Shown in pieces: positions 1 to 4,705 of a DNA stretch of 6,876 nucleotides (position 1 is its first letter; each line of letters opens with the position of its first letter). The notes below the pieces were generated by a model. It was not told the DNA's origin. It was given only the letters and a program-made list of their open reading frames with translations, and made no database searches. The stretch is taken from contig JAIFNK010000321.1 of the NCBI GenBank assembly GCA_020047775.1, positions 1 to 6,876 of the forward strand, written 5' to 3'. The DNA is from Akkermansia sp. (GTDB taxonomy: Bacteria; Verrucomicrobiota; Verrucomicrobiia; Verrucomicrobiales; Akkermansiaceae). The translations under genes were made by a program, and so were the position numbers.

Positions 1-1116
1 GCGACCGACGGACGCGGAAACCTGACCGCTTTTGGCAAGGCTTTGCTTGTCATTGCCAAAGATGCTCCCGAAGAAGCGAAAGCCATGCTCATGGCCGCTC
101 AAGTTCAGCGCGAGGAATCCGGAGCCAACATCGGAGGACTCATCGGCAACGGCGACGGCAGCGCGATTGGCAACGTCCTGCGAGCCATCGACACCGTTGT
201 TGGCAATGCCCGGACCGACGGACGAAACGAATGGCGTTTCATCGCCGCCAAGACAGGAGGCAGTCGCGGCTTCGACGACGGCGACACCACGCAACAGGCA
301 TGGACCACTGCCCTTTTCGCCGACTACGCCCCGGCCATCACTGCCAGCGCGGCCAACGCCACCGCCTTCAAAGATGCACAACGCGCCGCCAGTGCCAAAG
401 ATAACGCTCGGCAAAACTCGCCCGGCTACAGATTGAAGGAAATCGCAATCGGCACCGCAGACCTCCCGATGCACGCAGGGGCGGCGCTCTTCAGCGGACT
501 GATGGCGACCGACGTAACCACGGGCGCGGCAGTCACATGGAACGGCTGGGGCAACGGCTTCGGCCTTCAAGAAGTCAGTCCCGGCGAACGCGCTTTTGCT
601 GCGGCCATGGTGTTCCTGCCGGTGGGCCGCGTGGAAGGCGTAGTGGATGATGTCGCAAGGGTCGGATTCCGAGCCGAACGGTCGTTTGCTGGAACCGCTT
701 TGAAATCATGGGGGAGCGGTGCTTCAGACGAAGTTATGGACGCAGCGAATCGTCTTGGAAACCGATATTTATCTCGCGGCTTTGATGTGACCTCCACGAC
801 CTCTCATGGAATGGGAATTGTGATGAGGCACGATACCGGACATCTAACAATTATCGGCCATAGAAGCACTCTCGACCTTGTGGACTTGGACTCCTTTTCG
901 CAGAGTCTTTCTGCTTGGAATCCCTCGAAGATTACACTGTGTGTTTGTCGAGGTGCTGATAGCCAAGCCGCTTCTTTCTTAGCTCGCGACCTGAACATTC
1001 CAGTGCTGGCAAACCAGTTTGACATCTATTTTGACTACACCACCCTTCATAATGGCCTTAGAGGAATTGAGCATTTTGCTTCGGAGCCAAGAGGGTGGAG
1101 CTTGTTTAACCAATAA
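1..1116 (+). CDS. Polymorphic toxin-like protein, C-terminal part (5' end outside window)
   Basis: The frame is open from base 1 to the TAA at 1114-1116, giving 371 visible residues; the true start lies upstream, and the TTG at 43 is only an internal codon. Residues 1-140 are Ala/Gly-rich and I do not recognise them. Residues about 140-220 look like a pretoxin linker: small hydrophobic helices, a TTG/WNGWGNG stretch, then PGERAFAAAMVFLPVGR (from residue 194), similar in style to pretoxin segments that precede toxin tips in RHS/CDI-type proteins. Residues about 240-371 form a separate C-terminal module with alternating strands and helices, including HLTIIGHR (281-288) and ITLCVCRGAD (311-320), followed by a helix and the strand IPVLANQFDIYFDY. 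The His-then-Cys arrangement after hydrophobic strands suggests a caspase-like peptidase fold, but this is inference. The tip is much lower in GC than the carrier. The next gene starts 6 bases later and is the likely immunity gene. No RHS YD-repeats are visible, so the carrier class and secretion route are unknown. Confidence 0.72.
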   Translation, partial: ATDGRGNLTAFGKALLVIAKDAPEEAKAMLMAAQVQREESGANIGGLIGNGDGSAIGNVLRAIDTVVGNARTDGRNEWRFIAAKTGGSRGFDDGDTTQQAWTTALFADYAPAITASAANATAFKDAQRAASAKDNARQNSPGYRLKEIAIGTADLPMHAGAALFSGLMATDVTTGAAVTWNGWGNGFGLQEVSPGERAFAAAMVFLPVGRVEGVVDDVARVGFRAERSFAGTALKSWGSGASDEVMDAANRLGNRYLSRGFDVTSTTSHGMGIVMRHDTGHLTIIGHRSTLDLVDLDSFSQSLSAWNPSKITLCVCRGADSQAASFLARDLNIPVLANQFDIYFDYTTLHNGLRGIEHFASEPRGWSLFNQ

Positions 1117-1122
1117 CTTTGT

Positions 1123-1533
1123 ATGATCACCGTAAAAATGATCGGCTATTGGGAGTCTACTGGAGAAATGGGGGGATACCCCCATCCGAGAGATTTTGTG
1201 GATTCTGAGTGGGAAACCGAGCTTCGAACAAAGATCGTTGATTACCTACGAACCGGTATCCGATTCCGGGGATCATGGGGCTACTCGAAGTGCCGCTTCG
1301 ACGATGGGAGGGCTGACGAGGAAATGGGGTCCATGGAATTAACCGATGGAGTCTACGCGTGGCCTGAAGGACTTGCGGTTTACGTAGAACACTACAATGT
1401 CATTTTGCCGGATGATTTCGTGACGCACATGAAGCAGAATAATTTCAAAATTCCTGCGAAAATTTCTGATGACCGAATAAAAGTCGATTGCTCTTATTGG
1501 AAGAAGTGGGTAAGTAAGCACTTGAAGTCTTAG
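1123..1533 (+). CDS. Putative immunity protein for the upstream toxin tip
   Basis: A 136-residue protein without signal peptide or membrane segment, so probably cytoplasmic. It is rich in tryptophan (W10, W30, W52, W80, W126, W129) and mildly acidic. Recognisable blocks are GYSKCRF (53-59), GSMELTDGVYAWPEGLAVYV (69-88) and LPDDF (95-99); the TDG-x(3)-WPEGL block looks like a conserved core, but I cannot name a family. The gene begins 6 bases after the stop of the toxin-like gene on the same strand, and its low GC (about 33% in 1441-1500) matches the tip better than the carrier. Small size, tight coupling and shared composition are the classic layout of an immunity gene, which would bind and block the toxin tip in producing or sister cells. 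The ATG at 1123 is the first start after the upstream stop; ATG 1138 is an in-frame alternative. Neither has a good Shine-Dalgarno, so translation may be coupled to the upstream gene. The gene is clear; the immunity role is inferred. Confidence 0.75.
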   Translation: MITVKMIGYWESTGEMGGYPHPRDFVDSEWETELRTKIVDYLRTGIRFRGSWGYSKCRFDDGRADEEMGSMELTDGVYAWPEGLAVYVEHYNVILPDDFVTHMKQNNFKIPAKISDDRIKVDCSYWKKWVSKHLKS

Positions 1534-1558
1534 GTGTGTGCACTAACTTACACACACC
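1533..1558 (+). terminator. Hairpin at the immunity-gene stop, possible terminator
   Basis: A perfect 8-bp stem, GGTGTGTG (1533-1540) with CACACACC (1551-1558), and a 10-base loop. It begins at the last base of the immunity stop codon. No T-tract follows (the next bases are ACAACATG), so it is not a canonical intrinsic terminator. It may slow or end transcription or protect the 3' end of the toxin/immunity mRNA. The structure is seen directly; the function is inferred from position. Confidence 0.4.
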
Positions 1559-1582
1559 ACAACATGACCTGGTATTCCGCAC

Positions 1583-1620
1583 TGGTACGCTAATCGTGCC
1601 ATTCTGGCCTACTGGGTCAG
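1583..1620 (+). repeat. Two tandem hairpins with 5-base loops
   Basis: The first hairpin pairs TGGTACG (1583-1589) with CGTGCCA (1595-1601), 7 bp including one G-U, loop CTAAT. Two bases later, CTGGCC (1604-1609) pairs with GGTCAG (1615-1620), 6 bp including one G-U, loop TACTG. The G-U pairs work only in plus-strand RNA; on the minus strand they would be A-C mismatches, so if the structures matter they act in rightward transcripts, downstream of the immunity gene. The pairing is visible in the sequence; any role is speculative. Confidence 0.35.
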
Positions 1621-1717
1621 AAATCGTAAGATGCGCAAGGGTTTGGGCGCGCTCACCTCATTATGACTGTTAGTTTAGTGAATCTTGTCATCTTTTTATG
1701 AGATAACGATTTTCTAG

Positions 1718-1771
1718 GTCAAATAGCGACTGAACCAATTGTCGAAAACTTGACTGGCTATTAAAAAATAG
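1718..1771. repeat. Interrupted hairpin followed by a short AT-rich hairpin
   Basis: GTCAA (1718-1722) pairs with TTGAC (1750-1754), and inside it CGAC (1727-1730) pairs with GTCG (1741-1744), leaving a 4/5-base internal loop and a 10-base terminal loop. Immediately after, CTATT (1758-1762) pairs with AATAG (1767-1771) around AAAA. These stems are short and the region is AT-rich, so chance formation is plausible; they are listed because they continue the run of inverted repeats in this gap. Confidence 0.25.
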
Positions 1772-1805
1772 AAAACTGACATCGTCCATATTAACCGCCA
1801 TTTTC

Positions 1806-1826
1806 GGGAGAGAAGTTGTCTCTCCC
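1806..1826. terminator. Strong hairpin in the convergent gap, possible bidirectional terminator
   Basis: A perfect 8-bp stem, GGGAGAGA (1806-1813) with TCTCTCCC (1819-1826), around a 5-base loop. It lies about 120 bases past the recombinase stop on the minus strand and about 270 past the immunity stop on the plus strand, so it could end both converging transcripts. In the plus strand TTTT precedes the stem (1801-1804), which gives minus-strand RNA a run of A rather than U after it. It therefore lacks the U-tract of an intrinsic terminator in either direction. Confidence 0.4.
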
Positions 1827-1856
1827 AGACCTACTTCGTGCGGCCTTCCCTCTCAC

Positions 1857-1873
1857 TGCGGGGCCGCCCCGCA
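1857..1873. terminator. GC-rich hairpin downstream of the recombinase gene
   Basis: TGCGGGG (1857-1863) pairs perfectly with CCCCGCA (1867-1873) around a 3-base loop. It is very stable for its length and sits about 70 bases past the recombinase stop, so it is the nearest strong hairpin a recombinase transcript would meet. No U-tract follows on the minus strand. A role in transcript termination or 3'-end protection is the simplest reading, but it is inferred only from position. Confidence 0.4.
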
Positions 1874-1943
1874 ACACCCAAATTGTTAGAACAACGAAAT
1901 ATAATTCCTCTCGCGAAAAATTCGGTTCGAAACCCAGTATTTC

Positions 1944-3701
1944 TCAAACCCGCCCGGTGAACAGCATGTTAGGGAATTTGACTTTCGCCAGCGTCTCTTC
2001 GGGAAACCGAATGACCGCCCTGTGTCCGCCGTGCCGAAAGTGAATCTTCATGTAAAGACGCTTCCGGGTTTTCTTCGGCGGGCATGGGTCAGAAACCATG
2101 TGTGCCACGCCTGAAATCATGGATTGAATGGCCAACCCAACGACACGAGGATCATATTCAAGCGACAAGTCGATCCGTGTCACAACCCGCCGAAGCGCCT
2201 GAGCGACCCGCTGCCGAACCTTGTTGTCACTCAGATCGGCATCTAACAAAAACTTCAAGTCCTTCAACTCAGCCTCGCCGGTACCGACCGCCTGCGTGCT
2301 CCTAACTTTCCGATCCAACAATTCCACTTGATTCTTGTGGTTTGATTTCTCCTGCTCCAATGCCGTCAACCGCTTGAGCAGGCTGTCAAGCTCACCGCCC
2401 CGCTCGATGGCGGATAGAATCCGCTCCAAGGACTTTTCCGTATCCTCAAGCCGTCGCTTGGCATGAGCCAAGGCGGCAACAACCGGGTCCACCTCCTCGA
2501 CTTCCGGTTTCAACATTTCGACCGTCAATTCTTTCAGACACGCCAACAACGTCGGCTCCAGAATCTTGGAGGAAATCACACCAAGGTTTTTCTGGGCAAC
2601 TTCGTCGTAGCCGTAATAATATCCGATCCAACTGCCGGAATTGCCGTTTTGGCGGCAATCATAACGCGCCGCGTTCCCATCAAAACGAAGCAAGCCCCGC
2701 AGGAGGTTGATGGGACGCTCGCTCCGGTCGGAAGTGGAAACCAATTTCACCTTTCGTCCATACCGGCAATTCGCCGTCATCGCCTCACGCGCCCGCGTGG
2801 CCAGCGCTGAATCCACCAGCACAGGGTAATACCCTTCCACACGAAAATCATGGCCCGCCGCCTTGCTCCGGGACGTGGACTCAAGCACGCCCTCCGCCGT
2901 CGGGGAAAGCACCATGTGACGGATACGGGATGGTGACCAACGAGAGGCACGCGGACGCCAGGTGGGCGTGCCCTTGGCGTCCAACTTCCGGGCAATCTCC
3001 GGGGATGTCACCTTATCAGCCGCCCACTCGAAAATCTGTTTCACCGTCGCCGCCCTGTCCGGTGGCGACTCCAACTTGCCGGTTTCTTCGTTGAAAACCA
3101 CCCACCACGGCAATTTGTTGTCGTTGGTCTCCAACAACTCCTCACCCTTCGCCACCCGAGCGCGTTTCCGGCTAAAGGCATCCTTGAGTCTTTCCGCTTT
3201 GGTCTCCTGCTCCTCTGACGCACGAATCGCCAGCATCGTCACATACAACAAATCCATGCCTTCCTCCGCCGCACTCTCGGACTCGGGATAAAGCACTTTC
3301 TTGATGCCCGTCAAATGCACCTCAAGCCCGTAGTCATCCAGCAAACGCCCGAGCAACGTCGAAACCACACGCGGGCGTTGCCGCGACAACCGATCCAAAG
3401 CCTCCACCACCAGAGCCGAACCCCTCGGAATCAAGCCATCTTCACAAGCCTGCAACAAATCGCCCAGCCCGCGCACCTGATTGTCCCCCTTAAACGCGGA
3501 CACTCCCAAATCCCTAAACGTCAGGGATTCGTTCAAAATCAGGTTGTTTTCTTCGCAGTATTTGCAGGTGCCCGCCAACTGCCGCTCAAGCGACGCGCCG
3601 TCGGCCTGCTTCTTGGAAGAAAAGCGGATGTAGGAAAAAGCATCCTTGAGGATGGGAAGGGATTCGGTCGGTTTTGGCTTCGTTTTCACGAACGAGACCA
3701 T
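1944..3701 (-). CDS. Large serine recombinase (site-specific DNA recombinase)
   Basis: A 585-residue protein that would cut and rejoin DNA through a serine-DNA intermediate. The N-terminal resolvase domain (about 20-165) has YIRFSSKKQ, where Ser28 is the expected nucleophile beside Arg26, then SLERQ (37-41) and EALDRLSR (100-107), the conserved D-R-L-S-R helix. The 'recombinase' DNA-binding domain spans about 195-275 (PWWVVF, IFEWA, IARKLDAKGTPTW, then SRIRHMVLSP). The zinc-ribbon position (about 333-365) keeps the layout LLRGLLRFDG...YDCR but has only Cys349, so it probably does not bind zinc that way. A charged helical stretch (about 405-468) fits the coiled coil of this family. An in-frame TGA lies one codon before ATG 3701, which fixes it as the first possible ATG; no Shine-Dalgarno is visible. 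It follows the prepilin gene by 60 bases on the same strand. It could be an integrase or invertase of a mobile element, but no attachment sites were identified. Confidence 0.92.
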   Translation of the reverse strand: MVSFVKTKPKPTESLPILKDAFSYIRFSSKKQADGASLERQLAGTCKYCEENNLILNESLTFRDLGVSAFKGDNQVRGLGDLLQACEDGLIPRGSALVVEALDRLSRQRPRVVSTLLGRLLDDYGLEVHLTGIKKVLYPESESAAEEGMDLLYVTMLAIRASEEQETKAERLKDAFSRKRARVAKGEELLETNDNKLPWWVVFNEETGKLESPPDRAATVKQIFEWAADKVTSPEIARKLDAKGTPTWRPRASRWSPSRIRHMVLSPTAEGVLESTSRSKAAGHDFRVEGYYPVLVDSALATRAREAMTANCRYGRKVKLVSTSDRSERPINLLRGLLRFDGNAARYDCRQNGNSGSWIGYYYGYDEVAQKNLGVISSKILEPTLLACLKELTVEMLKPEVEEVDPVVAALAHAKRRLEDTEKSLERILSAIERGGELDSLLKRLTALEQEKSNHKNQVELLDRKVRSTQAVGTGEAELKDLKFLLDADLSDNKVRQRVAQALRRVVTRIDLSLEYDPRVVGLAIQSMISGVAHMVSDPCPPKKTRKRLYMKIHFRHGGHRAVIRFPEETLAKVKFPNMLFTGRV

Positions 3702-3761
3702 AAATCAGAAAAGTGGTGTAATCAAGCACTCATTTACCGTCGCGGACTGGGCCGGGATGAC

Positions 3762-4502
3762 TCATTGGGCGGTGGGTTTCCAGAACGCGCTGTTTTTGCC
3801 GCCCCTGGAATCGTCGATTTGCTTGATGTCGCCCTTGGATAACTCGCCAATGTGGCCATCGAAATAAACCACCAGCGCCTTTTTGTTGTGACGGTAGGCC
3901 ATGGCACCATCGCTGGTCTTGGTGTCGCCATCCTTGTAGTTGAAGCGGCTGTTGTAAGTGACGCGGAAGTCGGTGGAGGTGGCGAAGACCATGGATTGGC
4001 TGGGATTGGGAATGCGGTTGATGTTGTGACTGGGGGCAGCGTTTGGGACGGTGCCTTGTCCGCCAACGCCGTTATCGGTCATGCCGAAGGATGCCGCCAT
4101 GCTCTGATAGAAGGGTCCGCGGGCGCGATACACTTTGGGATCGAGCAAGGATGGCGGGACGGCCTTGACCTGAATGCCGGAGGCGTCCAGCATGTCGCCG
4201 ATGAGGAATTTGAGGTATTCCTGATTCTGATACCAGCGCCCACGGAGGGTGCCCTTGTCATCGTTCTCAATGATCGGCACGTAGTTGCCGTTGTGATCGG
4301 AGGCATAGGCGGTGTTGGCGATCTGGAGCTGGTTCAGGCTTCTGGCGGAGGTCACCTTGTCGGCGGAGCTTCGCATTCTTTGGACTCCGGTGATGGAAAG
4401 GGCGGCGAGCACGGCGATGATGAGGATGACCACGAGTAGCTCCGTGAGGGTGAATCCACGTGAAGGGGTGGGCGAGTGAAGATGGATGGCCTTGGTTCTC
4501 AT
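3762..4502 (-). CDS. Prepilin-like pseudopilin with H-X9-DG C-terminal motif
   Basis: A 246-residue protein. The N-terminus is a type IV prepilin signal: a 16-residue basic leader ending in SRG, then FTLTELLVVILIIAVLAAL, with Gly16 before the cleavage point, Phe at +1 and the conserved Glu at +5. A prepilin peptidase would cleave after Gly16, and the hydrophobic helix (about 17-37) would anchor it in the inner membrane or pack it in a pseudopilus. The C-terminal part contains H205-x9-D215-G216 (starting RHNKKAL), the H-X9-DG pattern common in prepilin-like proteins of Verrucomicrobiota and Planctomycetota. The frame stays open upstream to about 4859, but ATG 4502 is chosen because it gives a normal short leader, and the upstream translation overlaps the neighbouring gene and looks non-coding. 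It lies about 200 bases downstream of the PATR-protein gene, same strand. Such proteins occur in many paralogues and are thought to serve type II-like secretion or surface assembly; its own substrate is unknown. Confidence 0.92.
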   Translation of the reverse strand: MRTKAIHLHSPTPSRGFTLTELLVVILIIAVLAALSITGVQRMRSSADKVTSARSLNQLQIANTAYASDHNGNYVPIIENDDKGTLRGRWYQNQEYLKFLIGDMLDASGIQVKAVPPSLLDPKVYRARGPFYQSMAASFGMTDNGVGGQGTVPNAAPSHNINRIPNPSQSMVFATSTDFRVTYNSRFNYKDGDTKTSDGAMAYRHNKKALVVYFDGHIGELSKGDIKQIDDSRGGKNSAFWKPTAQ

Positions 4503-4705
4503 CGGTCGGGTGCTGGTGGGCTCGGGGTTTGGAAAGTCAGATCTGCGGGTGATGGAATGGAGTCCGGCGCATGACGCCTTGTCCAAGGTTGCAGTTGCTG
4601 GAAAATAACAGCATTTAGCTTTTGTCCATCCCCCAAGGGGGTGAGTGAGTGGGGTGTTTTGGATTCGGGATGGGAAGAGCGGGAAGCGGCCGTCGGGTGA
4701 CTTTT
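4503..4705. other. Intergenic region between the PATR-protein and prepilin genes
   Basis: About 200 bases between two minus-strand genes. It contains the palindrome CCCCCAAGGGGG (4630-4641), which can fold as a 4-bp GC stem downstream of the PATR-protein stop and may be a weak terminator. Nearer the prepilin start is a 12-base interrupted palindrome, CCTTGtcCAAGG (4580-4591). I found no convincing promoter hexamers and no ribosome binding site before the prepilin ATG. Whether the prepilin gene has its own promoter here cannot be decided from sequence alone. Confidence 0.4.

Larger units (their letters stand above)
1559..1943. other. AT-rich intergenic region between converging genes, dense in inverted repeats
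   Basis: About 385 bases with no credible gene between the immunity gene (plus strand) and the recombinase (minus strand, ending here). GC is about 32% at 1681-1740 and about 37% at 1741-1800, against about 67% in the carrier DNA at the left edge. Besides the hairpins listed separately, ATGAC 1663-1667 can pair with GTCAT 1687-1691 ahead of a T5 run at 1693-1697, a weak terminator-like arrangement for plus-strand transcripts. I saw no tRNA, no CRISPR spacing and no clear promoter. The region could hold terminators for both converging units, a small structured RNA, or remnants of recombinase-mediated insertion. Confidence 0.6.

Noticed and set aside
32..436. Plus-strand frame of 134 codons overlapping the toxin carrier
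   Set aside because: It is a Pro/Thr-rich out-of-frame translation of the carrier gene, whose own frame runs uninterrupted from base 1 with domain-like content.
1750..1792. TTGACT and CATATT as a possible promoter in the convergent gap
   Set aside because: The two are about 31 bases apart, far beyond the usual 16-18, and no gene starts downstream on the plus strand.
1921..1938. GGTTCGAAACCC-like stretch resembling a tRNA T-arm
   Set aside because: The 5-bp stem around TTCGAAA has a C-C mismatch and weak outer pairs, and no anticodon or acceptor stem is found upstream or downstream, so it is not a tRNA or a tRNA-end att site.
1816..2043. Short plus-strand frame across the recombinase 3' end
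   Set aside because: It begins with TTG inside a hairpin, overlaps the conserved recombinase C-terminus and has no recognisable features.
3852..4439. Plus-strand open frame of 195 codons opposite the prepilin gene
   Set aside because: The minus strand has a textbook prepilin signal and H-X9-DG motif; the plus-strand translation is a Gly/Val-rich shadow.
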